Notes: a model not told the origin generated them from the letters alone. DNA of 64,000 bases from VAZQ01 sp046733355 (GCA_046733355.1 JBKPOZ010000126.1:1-64000), one strand, 5' to 3'. Positions 16,640 through 25,256 are shown, counted from the first letter of the stretch. Made by a program: numbers and translations.

Positions 16640-16957
16640 TCACTCGCCGATCTCCTTCGCGGAGAGCCTGTCGTCGCCGACGAACAGCCAGCCGCCCGCA
16701 TAGAGGAGCGTCACTTCCTTGGTGGTTGGCAATTCGGAAACGATTTGCTGCAGGTCCGCTGCATGCACAGCAATCTCGTCTCTCCACTTCCCCGTCGCCT
16801 TCAGATTCGTCGCGGCGAGGCGCGTCTCGATCCAGAAGCCGCCGTCCTCGGCATAAAGGAGCGTGAGGTCACCTTCGGCGTCCGGCCCGCTGCGCAGCTT
16901 GGTCACCGCGCGCTTGAGGGCGAGCCGATTGACCGTGACTTCGTTGGCGGGGTGCAT
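16640..16957 (-). CDS. Hypothetical protein, 105 residues
   Basis: The function is not recognised. The ATG at 16957 has GGAGGAGGGA about eight bases upstream, a strong ribosome-binding site, and is chosen over an upstream in-frame ATG at 17002. The predicted protein is soluble and alternates short strands: LTLLYAEDGGFWIETRLAATNLKA and VTLLYAGGWLFVGDDRLSA look like two related beta-hairpins. It ends six bases from the convergent FAH gene and lies 57 bases downstream of the cysG-like gene on the same strand, so it may be the last gene of the narK-nirA operon. Confidence 0.7.
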   Translation of the reverse strand: MHPANEVTVNRLALKRAVTKLRSGPDAEGDLTLLYAEDGGFWIETRLAATNLKATGKWRDEIAVHAADLQQIVSELPTTKEVTLLYAGGWLFVGDDRLSAKEIGE

Positions 16958-17014
16958 GGTCTGATCCCTCCTCCGCGTAGCGGTGGAGGGTGGCCGCCGC
17001 AAGACAGCCGGCGC

Positions 17015-17917
17015 TCAGGCAGCGCCGAGCCGGACGACGCGTTTGCCGGTGCCGGCGAGGCGGCGCATTTGCGCCGCGATCTCGGGCGCGGAGAGGCCGC
17101 GCACAAGAATGCTCTCGGCCTCGCGGCGGGCGAAGTCGAGCACGCCCGCGGCAACGTCGGCTTCAATGAGGAGAACGTCGGCGCAGGCAAGCGCGCGAAC
17201 CGCGCGCAAGGTGAGCAGCTCGGGATCGTGCGGCACCGGAGAGATCACAGTGACGTCGGCCAAAGGCGCATCGTCTCGCACGGAGCGATCGAGCAGCTCG
17301 GCAAAAAACGCCGGCTGCGGCTCACGCTCGGGCTGCGCTATCGCGACACTTGCAAAGTTCTGCCAAAAGCGGCGGCGCACCGCGAATGAAAGGCGGTAAT
17401 TGCTCATGCGAACGCGCCAGCGCTGCGCCGCTGCGGCCCAGCGGGCGAAGCCGTGCGGGATGAGTGTTTCGAGGCGCGTGCGGATCGCCTGCGCCAAGGC
17501 CGGCGCGGCGCCATCCGTCGAAATACCGATCACCAGCGGCGAGCGGTTGACGATAGCCCCGAATGAAAAATCACAAAAAACCGGCTTGTCGATGACGTTG
17601 ACCAGAACGCCCGCTGCGCGCGCGGCCTGCGCGAAGCGCGCGGCTTCGTCTTTTCCGCCGAAATCGCCGATTGCCACGGCGGCGCCCGTCAGGTCCTTCG
17701 GCTGCCACGCGCGCGCATGCAGATCTATACGCGTGCGCCCCGACGGTTCGCCGAGCGCGCGAAGCTCTTCACAGAATGTTTCGGCATAGACATCGACGGA
17801 TGCGCCGGCAGCGGCGACCAGCTCGGCCTTCCAGGCCGCCGCGGCAGTGCCCCCCGCCACCACCGCGCGTTTGCCCTCGAGCGCAAGAAATACGGGTAGC
17901 CGCGCGAGTGGCTGCAT
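17015..17917 (-). CDS. CysG-like siroheme synthase with truncated methyltransferase domain
   Basis: The N-terminal half matches precorrin-2 dehydrogenase/sirohydrochlorin ferrochelatase: LARLPVFLALEGKRAVVAGGTAAAAWKAELVAAAGA (NAD-binding), NVIDKPVFCDFSFGAIVNRSPLVIGISTDGAAP. The C-terminal part begins like a uroporphyrinogen-III methyltransferase (DPELLTLRAVRALACADVLL, then GVLDFARREAESILV) but stops after about 90 residues at KRVVRLGAA. A full CysG continues about 150 residues more. The GxGPGDPELL motif is changed to ISPVPHDPELL, so methyl transfer is unlikely. The start could also be ATG 17977. It probably supplies only late siroheme steps for NirA downstream in the same operon; precorrin-2 would need to come from a separate CobA. 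Confidence 0.82.
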   Translation of the reverse strand: MQPLARLPVFLALEGKRAVVAGGTAAAAWKAELVAAAGASVDVYAETFCEELRALGEPSGRTRIDLHARAWQPKDLTGAAVAIGDFGGKDEAARFAQAARAAGVLVNVIDKPVFCDFSFGAIVNRSPLVIGISTDGAAPALAQAIRTRLETLIPHGFARWAAAAQRWRVRMSNYRLSFAVRRRFWQNFASVAIAQPEREPQPAFFAELLDRSVRDDAPLADVTVISPVPHDPELLTLRAVRALACADVLLIEADVAAGVLDFARREAESILVRGLSAPEIAAQMRRLAGTGKRVVRLGAA

Positions 17918-18027
17918 GCGGGACTGCGTCAAGCCCGCGCATGACGGATCAGCATCAGGTTTGAAGCGCACGTTCATGGCGGATGATGCGTTTGAGCTCC
18001 GGCAGGCACAGGCTCTCGCGGTACCGT

Positions 18028-19644
18028 CTAATAAACATCCTGCTGGTAGCGGCCAGATTTTTTGAGATCGGCCACAAAAGCGACCGCCTCGTTCGTGCTG
18101 CGGACGCCGAACTTCGCCACCACGTCGATGAGCGCGCGCTCGACATCGCGCGCCATGTGCCTGGCGTCGCCGCAGATGTAGACATGCGCGCCTTCGGCGA
18201 GCCAGCACCAGAGGTCGCGGCCGACCTCGCGCATGCGGTCCTGCACGTAGATCTTCTGCTCGCCATCGCGCGACCAGGCCAGCGTGAGGCGCGTGAGCAC
18301 GCGCGCGGCCTTCATGCCGGTGAGCTCTTCTTCGTAAAAGAAGTCGCAGGCGCTGCGCTGATGGCCGAAGAACAGCCAATTGCGGCCCGGTGCCCGGGTT
18401 GCCATGCGTTCGTGCAAAAACGCGCGGAACGGCGCAATACCGGTCCCGGGGCCGATCATGATGATGGGTAGAGTTGGATCGCCGGGCAGGTTGAAATGCT
18501 CGGCCTTCTGCACGTACGCCTTGACGCGCTCGCCCTCGCGAATGCGATCTGCAAAGAAGGTGGATGCAACGCCGAGCCGCGTACGCCCGTTGATCGGGTA
18601 GCGGACCGCGTCGATGCACAGGCCAATCCGCGTTGGGTCGACCTTCGGTGAGGAGGCAATGGAATAGAGCCGCGGCTGCAGCGGATCGAGCGCCTCGATA
18701 AAGGCTTCCGGGTCCGGCCGCACACCGGAAAACATCTCGATCGCGGCGAGCACATCGAGCGCCTCGGCATCGGCATCCTCGCCGGCGGCCAAAGCCTTGG
18801 CTTTCTGCCGCCGCTCGCCACCGGTGAGATAGGAGAACAGCGTGAACAGCATATCGGGCGCCAGCCCAAGCGACACGGCGTCCGTGAGCTCCTCGCGCAG
18901 CGTGCGCCCGCCGATGGGGAAGTCGGCCGGCACATGCAGCGCGGCAATGACTGCCTCGACCAGCGCGGGCGGATTTTTAGGAAACACACCCAATGAATCG
19001 CCGACGCGATATTCGAGACCGCATCCGGAAATATCGATCTCGACGTGCCAGGTCTCTTTCTGCGAGCCCGGCTTGTTGAGCCGCGTGCGCGAGAGAAACA
19101 CGGCGTCGACAGGGCTCTCCCGCGCTCGTGCTGCCGGAGTGGTCTGGGCGGCGGGCTTTTCGGGCGCGACAGACCCGGTCGATGCGGTGCGCGAGGATGC
19201 CGCGCCGTCCAGTTCCTGATGCAGCGTCTTGAGCGTGCGCGCGGTTTCCTTGCCGCCGGGCACGCACAGGTTGAGGCGGTCTTCGTTTTTCGAAAAGATC
19301 GCGTTCGCGTAATCCGCGCAATTATATCCGCACTGGCCGCAGTCCTGCTGGCCCATCGCCGCCATCATGCGGCGCGGAAGCGCGCGACCGTCCGCAAGGC
19401 GCATGCGGTCGGCGAGGGGCATCGCCGGGTCGTGCCAGGGCGCATCGTCCTCGGCCACCGGCGTTTCGGCCGGAATGCCGGCAATCAGCGCATCGCCGTG
19501 TTCGGGCGAGAGCGGCATGATGCCGGTCTGATCAAGCCCGAGATAGCCGGCAAAGAATCCGTTGAGCCAGGCGCGCTGCTCCGCCGAGAACGGCGCCGTC
19601 TCGGGGACAATCCTGGCAAATGGCAGCGGAACGGGCTGAGTCAT
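18028..19644 (-). CDS. Sulfite reductase alpha-like Fe-S/FAD/NADPH reductase
   Basis: A 538-residue diflavin-reductase relative lacking the flavodoxin domain. Residues 1-95 are a short helical region. Near residues 98-128 lies a cluster CGQCGYNCADYANAI ... LNLC, closely resembling the Fe-S domain of RnfB. From about 185 onward comes the CysJ-type FAD/NAD(P)H module with RLYSIASSP (FAD), GVASTFFADRI, MIGPGTGIAPFRAFL (NADPH pyrophosphate), YICGDARHMARDVE and a C-terminal aromatic Y. It would pass NADPH electrons through FAD and an Fe-S centre to the neighbouring siroheme reductase. It lies between the cysG-like gene and nirA, so nitrite is the likely final acceptor, though sulfite cannot be excluded. 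Confidence 0.88.
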   Translation of the reverse strand: MTQPVPLPFARIVPETAPFSAEQRAWLNGFFAGYLGLDQTGIMPLSPEHGDALIAGIPAETPVAEDDAPWHDPAMPLADRMRLADGRALPRRMMAAMGQQDCGQCGYNCADYANAIFSKNEDRLNLCVPGGKETARTLKTLHQELDGAASSRTASTGSVAPEKPAAQTTPAARARESPVDAVFLSRTRLNKPGSQKETWHVEIDISGCGLEYRVGDSLGVFPKNPPALVEAVIAALHVPADFPIGGRTLREELTDAVSLGLAPDMLFTLFSYLTGGERRQKAKALAAGEDADAEALDVLAAIEMFSGVRPDPEAFIEALDPLQPRLYSIASSPKVDPTRIGLCIDAVRYPINGRTRLGVASTFFADRIREGERVKAYVQKAEHFNLPGDPTLPIIMIGPGTGIAPFRAFLHERMATRAPGRNWLFFGHQRSACDFFYEEELTGMKAARVLTRLTLAWSRDGEQKIYVQDRMREVGRDLWCWLAEGAHVYICGDARHMARDVERALIDVVAKFGVRSTNEAVAFVADLKKSGRYQQDVY

Positions 19645-19660
19645 GCGCTTGCCTCGTAGC

Positions 19661-19789
19661 CGTAGGGTGGGCAAAGGCGCGGTACTCGGCGCTCAGGCGT
19701 ATGCAAAATTGCGCGCGCGCCGTGCCCACGCCGGACGATCCGACCGCGTGCGCACGGCGTGCAAGCACACGCCTTTGCGCACCCTACGA
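19661..19789. repeat. Inverted-repeat element, family E, between nirA and the reductase gene
   Basis: Termini GTAGGGTGGGCAAAGGCG and CGCCTTTGCGCACCCTAC are imperfect inverted repeats about 130 bases apart, with a further internal palindrome (CGGTACTCGGCGCTCAGGC region). It fills most of the 175-base gap in the operon and contains no convincing gene. Confidence 0.75.
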
Positions 19790-19819
19790 TACGCGCGCAC
19801 ATTTTTGCGCGCCCGACAA

Positions 19820-21601
19820 TCAAGGCAGCGCCTCACCGGCGGCCATGCGTCGGAGCGCGTCAACGTCATGGCGGCTCGAGAATTCAAGAAACGATTCTTC
19901 CGGCGAGCCGCGCTCTTTCAAATACGCCCCGAGCACGTTGCCGACGACGGCAGGCACCTCTCCCGCCTTGATGTCGCGGAGAATCTCGCGCGCGAGTCTT
20001 GAGTCTTTGCCAAAGCCGCCGCCGACATGGAGGTGATAGCCTTCAACGGTTTCGCCCTCCTCAGAGATCGCTACCTTGCAGGCAAGAAGTCCGATGTCGC
20101 CGATGTAATGCTGCGCGCAGGAATGGTGACAGCCGGTTAGATGGATGTTCACCGGCACATCAAGGGCAACGCGCTCCTCGCACCAGCGCGCGATCTCCTC
20201 GGCGTGGCGTTTGGTATCGGAGGCGGCGAACTTGCATCCCGCATTACCGGTGCACGCGACGAGCCCGGCGCGGATGGAGTTGGTGCTCGTGCAAAGCCCA
20301 AGCGCAGCAATTCTGCTCTGCGCCTCCCCAACGGCAGTCTCCGGTACCCCGGAGATGAGGAGATTCTGCCAGACCGTAAGCCGGATATCGCCGTCTCCGA
20401 GTTTTCCCGCGATCTCCGCAAGCCCGCGCATCTGCGCGACGGTCATGCGGCCCGCCTGCAGCACGACGCCGACCCAATTGAGCCCCGGCTGTTTCTGCGC
20501 GTGCACGCCGACATGGGCGTGGCGGTCGATCCCTCGCCGCGGCAAAATCGCCTCGACCGGCACGCGATCGAGCTTGCGCCCGAGCTTCTCCTCGACCAGC
20601 GCCAGCACCTTGTCGAGGCCCATGCGGTCGATCACGTATTTGAGCCGCGCCTTGGTGCGGTCGGTGCGGTCGCCATGGTCGATGTACACGCGCACCACCG
20701 CGTCGGCGACCCTGGTGGCGTCTGCGGGCTTGCATACGACGCCGGTATCGTGCGCGAAGGTCTGGTGCCCGGTGATGCCGCCGAGCATCAGGCGAAACCA
20801 CACGCCGGGCTCGACGCCGAAGCCGTCTTTCACTTCGACCACCGCAAAGCCGATGTCGTTCGTCTCCTCGAGCACCGGGATGATGGCGCCGCCGTCGAAG
20901 CCGACGTTGAACTTCCGCGGCAGCCCATAGAGCGAGCGGTCGTTGAGAATGTGGAAGTGCCACTCGCGCGCATACGGGCGCGTGTCGATGAGCTCTTGCG
21001 GATCAATCCCGGCAGTAGGAGAGCCCGTGACGTTGCGTATATTGTCGGCGCCGGAGCCGCGCGAGCACAGGCCGAGATCCCGCACCGCCTCGACCATTCG
21101 CACCGCGTTCTGCGCCTCGATCTCGCGGATTTGCAGATTGGCCCGCGTCGTCACATGCGCGTAGCCGCCGCCGTACTTTTCCGCGAGATCCGCCACGCCT
21201 GCGAACTGCGAGTGCTTGAGGATGCCGTTGGGCAGCCGCAGCCGGCACATGTACGAGTTCTGGTTCGGCGCGACGTAAAACAGACCGAAAAAGCGCCAGC
21301 GGAAATTGTCGGGCGGCTTCGGATACTCGTGTTTTGCGCTCTGATCCTTGAGCCGCTCGTAGCCATCAAAGGGATGCAGCTCGCGCTTCCACTTCTCCTG
21401 GTCGGCAAGCTTTTTGCCGGCTGCGAGCACGCGATCTTGCGCCCGCAAGTGCGGCGCGTCGGGACCGGCGGGCTCAGGAGGAGCGCTCGGCGCTGCTTTA
21501 TTCGCGCCCGGTTGCGTGCGCGTTCCGGCGCGCGCGATCTGCAGGCCGGCGGTGAAGCCTTCGAGGTAGCGCTTCTGCTCAGGCGAAAAATCCCCGGACA
21601 T
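19820..21601 (-). CDS. nirA: NirA-type siroheme nitrite reductase
   Basis: A 593-residue member of the nitrite/sulfite reductase family, predicted to reduce nitrite to ammonia in the cytoplasm. Two ferredoxin-like half domains are visible: FGLFYVAPNQNSYMCRLRLPNG with GGGYAHVTTRANLQIREI (about 110-180) and the second half from about 365. ADNIRNVTGSPTAG matches nitrite reductases. The siroheme/[4Fe-4S] cysteines are in ACTGNAGCKFA and LTGCHHSCAQHYIGDIG (about residues 445-495). The first 60 residues are a proline/alanine-rich extension. Nitrite is preferred over sulfite because narK precedes it, the operon has a sigma54 promoter and the NVTG signature is present. Confidence 0.9.
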   Translation of the reverse strand: MSGDFSPEQKRYLEGFTAGLQIARAGTRTQPGANKAAPSAPPEPAGPDAPHLRAQDRVLAAGKKLADQEKWKRELHPFDGYERLKDQSAKHEYPKPPDNFRWRFFGLFYVAPNQNSYMCRLRLPNGILKHSQFAGVADLAEKYGGGYAHVTTRANLQIREIEAQNAVRMVEAVRDLGLCSRGSGADNIRNVTGSPTAGIDPQELIDTRPYAREWHFHILNDRSLYGLPRKFNVGFDGGAIIPVLEETNDIGFAVVEVKDGFGVEPGVWFRLMLGGITGHQTFAHDTGVVCKPADATRVADAVVRVYIDHGDRTDRTKARLKYVIDRMGLDKVLALVEEKLGRKLDRVPVEAILPRRGIDRHAHVGVHAQKQPGLNWVGVVLQAGRMTVAQMRGLAEIAGKLGDGDIRLTVWQNLLISGVPETAVGEAQSRIAALGLCTSTNSIRAGLVACTGNAGCKFAASDTKRHAEEIARWCEERVALDVPVNIHLTGCHHSCAQHYIGDIGLLACKVAISEEGETVEGYHLHVGGGFGKDSRLAREILRDIKAGEVPAVVGNVLGAYLKERGSPEESFLEFSSRHDVDALRRMAAGEALP

Positions 21602-21648
21602 CGGAACTCCTCAGGTCGTCATGGCCGGGCATGGAGTGACGCCCATCA

Positions 21649-23031
21649 TCAAACGCGTGCCTCGGCGAGACTCGGCGCACGCAATACGAGGAAGCTCTTG
21701 CGCAGGTAGTACCACCAGGTGAGCGCAATGCAGGTCACGTAGAACAGCAGAAAAATTGCAAGCGCGAGGTGCGGCCCGCCGGTCGTCGCAATCGAGGCGC
21801 CGAAGCCGCGCGGAATGAGATATCCGCCGCAGGCGCCGACCGCGCCGATGAAGCCCAGCGCGGCGGCGGCCTCAATGCTCGCAGCCTTGAGAGCGCGCGC
21901 GCGTCCGAGCTCGTCCTCCCTATTTGCTTCGCGCAGGCGCTCTTCGCGGAAGATCGCCGGGATCATCCGATAGGTCGAGCCGTTTCCGATGCCCGTGGTG
22001 ACAAACAGGGTGAGGAACATCGCGAGAAAGCCGCCGAAGTTTTTGACGTCCACGAAATAGATGACGCCGATCGTGGCAGCCGCCATGGCAATGAAATTCC
22101 AGAAGGTCACGTTGGCGCCGCCGATCTTGTCGGAAAGCCAGCCGCCGAGCGGACGCGAGAGGGAGCCGACGAGCGGGCCCAGAAAGGCAATGCCGACGGT
22201 AACCGCCGGAAACTGCGTCTTGAGCAGCAGCGGAAACGCCGCGGAATAGCCGATGAAGGAGCCGAAGGTGCCGATATAAATGTAGGACATCACCCAGTTA
22301 TGCTTGCGCCGGAGGATGATGAGCTGGTCCTTCAGGCTCGATTTCGCCGACGTGAGATTGTTCATGAACACATACGCGCCGATCACCGCCACGGTGAGCG
22401 GCATCATCCACATCAGACCTGCGTTCTGCAGGTAGAGGCCTTCCGCCACCGGCGTAGCGTAATAAAGATTGACCCAGCCGGCTCCGAGCAGGATGGGCGT
22501 CAACAGCTGGACCCCGCTCACGCCGATATTGCCGCCGGCGGCATTGAGCCCAAGCGCCCAGCCCTTCATGCGGCTCGGATAAAAGAAGGAGATGTTCGCC
22601 ATGCTGGAGGCGAAATTGCCGCCGCCAAGGCCGGCGCTCGCCGCGACGCACAGCATCAGCCAGAACGGGGTGTCCGGCTGCGTGACGAAATAGGCGAGTG
22701 CGATCGTCGGGATGAACAGCGCTGCGGCGGAAAAAATCGTCCAGTTGCGGCCGCCGAACGTGGTCACCGCGAATGTGTAGGGGAAACGCATGAGCGAGCC
22801 GATGAGGCCAGGCAATGCGACGAGCTGAAAGAGCTGCTCGGTACTGTAGGGAAAGCCGGCCTGCGGCAATTTGGTTGCGACGATGCTCCAGATGAGCCAG
22901 ATCGAAAAGCCGAGATGCTCGGCAAAGATCGACCAGATCAGATTGCGCCGCGCGATCGTTTTGCCTTTGGATTCCCAAAAACTCTCGTCCTCCGGGTTCC
23001 AGTCGGAAATCCAGGTTGGGTCCCTGCTCAT
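21649..23031 (-). CDS. NarK-type MFS nitrate/nitrite transporter
   Basis: A 460-residue inner-membrane protein with about 12 helices. Nitrate signatures GLGGGNFASSMANISFFYP (about residue 130) and LNAAGGNIGVSGVQLLTP (about 160) mark the NNP family. The ATG at 23031 has AAGGAA upstream and removes a spurious 66-residue extension of the open frame. It is the first gene of the narK-nirA-reductase-cysG operon, 66 bases downstream of a sigma54 promoter. It likely imports nitrate and/or nitrite; no nitrate reductase gene lies in the window. Confidence 0.93.
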   Translation of the reverse strand: MSRDPTWISDWNPEDESFWESKGKTIARRNLIWSIFAEHLGFSIWLIWSIVATKLPQAGFPYSTEQLFQLVALPGLIGSLMRFPYTFAVTTFGGRNWTIFSAAALFIPTIALAYFVTQPDTPFWLMLCVAASAGLGGGNFASSMANISFFYPSRMKGWALGLNAAGGNIGVSGVQLLTPILLGAGWVNLYYATPVAEGLYLQNAGLMWMMPLTVAVIGAYVFMNNLTSAKSSLKDQLIILRRKHNWVMSYIYIGTFGSFIGYSAAFPLLLKTQFPAVTVGIAFLGPLVGSLSRPLGGWLSDKIGGANVTFWNFIAMAAATIGVIYFVDVKNFGGFLAMFLTLFVTTGIGNGSTYRMIPAIFREERLREANREDELGRARALKAASIEAAAALGFIGAVGACGGYLIPRGFGASIATTGGPHLALAIFLLFYVTCIALTWWYYLRKSFLVLRAPSLAEARV

Positions 23032-23096
23032 TGCGTCTTGATTCCTTCGGTTCACGTCATGGGGTGCGCCGCTCGCGCGAGCGTGGCTTCCGCTTC

Positions 23097-23112
23097 GCAA
23101 GGCACGTGCCAA
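23097..23112 (-). promoter_or_regulatory. Sigma54 (RpoN) promoter of the narK-nirA operon
   Basis: Read on the minus strand the sequence is TTGGCACGTGCCTTGC, an exact match to YTGGCACG-N4-TTGC. It is about 66 bases upstream of the narK start, close to the spacing seen for the urtA promoter. Two such matches ahead of two nitrogen operons in one window argue for common RpoN/NtrC control. Confidence 0.85.
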
Positions 23113-23181
23113 GTTATGTTGCTGAAAAAATGAGCGATTTCGCCGAAATGGGCCTATAAAGCTGCGTGTCGAGCGGGCAGC

Positions 23182-23204
23182 GCAGCGCAAAATTTGCGCG
23201 CTGC
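23182..23204. promoter_or_regulatory. Inverted repeat upstream of the narK promoter (possible activator site)
   Basis: GCAGCGC (23182-23188) and GCGCTGC (23198-23204) flank an AT-rich core, giving GCGCAAAATTTGCGC in the centre. It lies about 70-90 bases upstream of the sigma54 promoter, where an enhancer-binding protein such as NtrC would act. Identity of the binding protein is inference; the half-sites differ from the classical GCACC/GGTGC. Confidence 0.5.
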
Positions 23205-23245
23205 ACAATGAATAGGCGAGATGAATCAAAAATGAGCGGGATCGT

Positions 23246-23310
23246 GTAGCGGATGAACGTCAGCGATATCCGGGAAGGATGATTCCGAATGTCGCTGCGC
23301 TCATGCGGGG
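23246..23310. repeat. Degenerate palindromic repeat, family C
   Basis: GTAGCGGATGAACGTCAGCGATATCC ... GTCGCTGCGCTCATGCGGG resembles the family C copies but has lost the exact GTAGCCC/GGGCTAC termini. It occupies the space between the narK promoter region and the stop of the kinase gene at 23343. Confidence 0.6.
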
Positions 23311-23342
23311 GTTTCGCGCTTTCCGCAGCGCGAATGGGTGGA

Positions 23343-25256
23343 CTACTGCACCGTCGCGGCGGTTCGCTCGTGATCGTAGGCGGTCGATGCAGGCCGGGTA
23401 TCGGCGTCGTGTGGCAGCGCGAACAGCTTTTGCAGCACCTGCCGCTGCACCGGCTTCTTGACGAGGGGAATGCGCGCGAAGCGGGACTCGATGCTTTCCA
23501 CCCCATAGCCTGTGACGAAGACGAAGGGGATGTTCCGCGCCACCAGCACATCGGCAACGGGATAGACGAACTCGCCGCCGAGATTGACGTCGATGATGCC
23601 GGCATCGACGTCCTCGTGCACGGCTGTCACCATTGCATCCTGCAGCCGGCTGAACGGGCCCAACACTTCGAATCCGAGATCGGTCATGATGTCGCGCATC
23701 ATCATGGCGACCAGTATCTCATCCTCAACCAGCAGGACACGATTGCCGGTCTGCATGCGTATGGGCAAAGGCGGCCGCTCATCTGCAGGCACACGCTGGC
23801 TAGCGGCGTGCCGCGCCAGGGGCTCGATGCGATCGCGCCGCGGCACTGTGAGGCTGCACTGCAGTCCTTCCGGCCGCCAGTCGAACCGCGCCTCGCCCTC
23901 GAGCTGGCGCTCGATGCTCGCGCCGATCACGCGGATGCCGAAGCCGGGCGAGGACGGCGGCTCAACCTGCGGCCCGCCGCTTTCGCTCCAGTGCAGGATC
24001 AGAGTCGCGGGTGCAAGCTCCCAGCGCGCGCATACGCGTCCGGCCGGCGTCGAGAGCGCACCATACTTCACCGCATTGGTGGCAAGCTCGTGCAAGGCGA
24101 GCGCGAGCGTCTGTGCCGTGCGAGGCTCGAGCGACACACCGGGACCGGTTGCAACGATTTTGTCCGCGTCGCCCATGCGGAACGCGGCGAGCTCCTCCTC
24201 GACCAGGCGGCCGAGATCGGCGCCCTGCCAACGGCTCTGTGCCAGGAGCGTATGCGCGCGCGAGAGCGCGCCGATGCGGCCGTCTACCGCGCCGATATAC
24301 GCGCCGATGCTCTCGGCACGCGTGAGCCGCACGATGGACTGCACCAGTGCGAGCGCATTGCGCGCGCGGTGGTCGACCTCGCGCGCGAGCAGCGCTTGGT
24401 GCTCCTCGGCTTCCTTGCGCTCGGTGATGTCGATGGTGACCCCGCTCACCCGCACGATGTGATCGGTGGCATCGATGCTCGCGACTGCCGTACCGATGCA
24501 CCAGCGCAGCTCTCCGCTCGGCCGGCAGACGCGGAATTCGGTCTGTGAAGCCTGGCCGTGGGGCGTGGAAGGGTTGATGGCGCTTTGCACGTTCTTCCAA
24601 TCGTCGGGATGGATGAGCTTGCGTATGTTCTCGACGGTGAGCTCGAAATTGTCGGGCTCGACGCCGAAGATGCGATACTGTCCGTCGTCCCACATAAACC
24701 GGCCGTTCACCGGGTCCCATTCCCACGAGCCCATCTGTCCCGCAGCGAGCGCAAGACTGCGCCGCTGCTCGCTTTGCAGAAGCCGCGCGCTCGAAGCCTC
24801 GAGCTCCGCCGTGCGCTCGGCAACGCGCTGCTCGAGCTCCCGGGCGAGCTCTTCGAGCTGGCGGGTCTTGCGATAGAGCTCGGCGAATATGCGCACCTTG
24901 GCGCGCAGCACTTCCGGCGTTACCGGCACGGAAACGTAGTCGACCGCGCCCATGTCGAACGCACGCATCTGGTCGACATCGGTCAGATGGATCGCGGAGA
25001 CGAAGATGATCGCAGTCTTCTGGAAGCGCGGATGCTCGCGGATCATGGCCGCGAGCTGGAAGCCATCAAGCTCCGGCATGCACACGTCGACGAGGATGAC
25101 GGCGATCTCCTGCCTGAGCAGTTGCTCGAGCGCCTCGCGCGCGGAAACCGCCTTGATCAGGTTCTCGCCTAGCTCGCTGAGGATGGTCTCGTAGCCCAGG
25201 AGCTTCGCGGACTGGTCGTCCACCAGCAGAATGTTGACTTTGCCGTCCGTGTTCAT
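23343..25256 (-). CDS. Hybrid histidine kinase REC-PAS-HWE-REC
   Basis: A 637-residue soluble signalling protein. The N-terminal receiver has its phospho-acceptor Asp in ILVDVCMPELDG (about residue 57). A coiled coil (residues 128-165) leads to a PAS domain of the PAS-3 type with WEWDPVNGRFMWDDG and ending VTIDITERKEAEE. An HWE/HisKA_2 kinase core has the phosphorylated His in EVDHRARNALALVQSIV (about 292) and the N-box HELATNAVKYGALS (about 390). A C-terminal receiver has the Asp in AGIIDVNLGGEF (about 553). The stop is 310 bases from narK, and the gene lies 50 bases downstream of the giant kinase gene on the same strand, so the two kinases are probably co-transcribed. HWE kinases often act in general stress or light responses; the signal here is unknown. 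Confidence 0.92.
   Translation of the reverse strand: MNTDGKVNILLVDDQSAKLLGYETILSELGENLIKAVSAREALEQLLRQEIAVILVDVCMPELDGFQLAAMIREHPRFQKTAIIFVSAIHLTDVDQMRAFDMGAVDYVSVPVTPEVLRAKVRIFAELYRKTRQLEELARELEQRVAERTAELEASSARLLQSEQRRSLALAAGQMGSWEWDPVNGRFMWDDGQYRIFGVEPDNFELTVENIRKLIHPDDWKNVQSAINPSTPHGQASQTEFRVCRPSGELRWCIGTAVASIDATDHIVRVSGVTIDITERKEAEEHQALLAREVDHRARNALALVQSIVRLTRAESIGAYIGAVDGRIGALSRAHTLLAQSRWQGADLGRLVEEELAAFRMGDADKIVATGPGVSLEPRTAQTLALALHELATNAVKYGALSTPAGRVCARWELAPATLILHWSESGGPQVEPPSSPGFGIRVIGASIERQLEGEARFDWRPEGLQCSLTVPRRDRIEPLARHAASQRVPADERPPLPIRMQTGNRVLLVEDEILVAMMMRDIMTDLGFEVLGPFSRLQDAMVTAVHEDVDAGIIDVNLGGEFVYPVADVLVARNIPFVFVTGYGVESIESRFARIPLVKKPVQRQVLQKLFALPHDADTRPASTAYDHERTAATVQ

Noticed and set aside
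20141..21709. 522-codon open frame opposite nirA
   Set aside because: Antisense shadow of a well-supported siroheme reductase; its sequence is rich in Arg/His/Asp, typical of GC-rich reverse frames.
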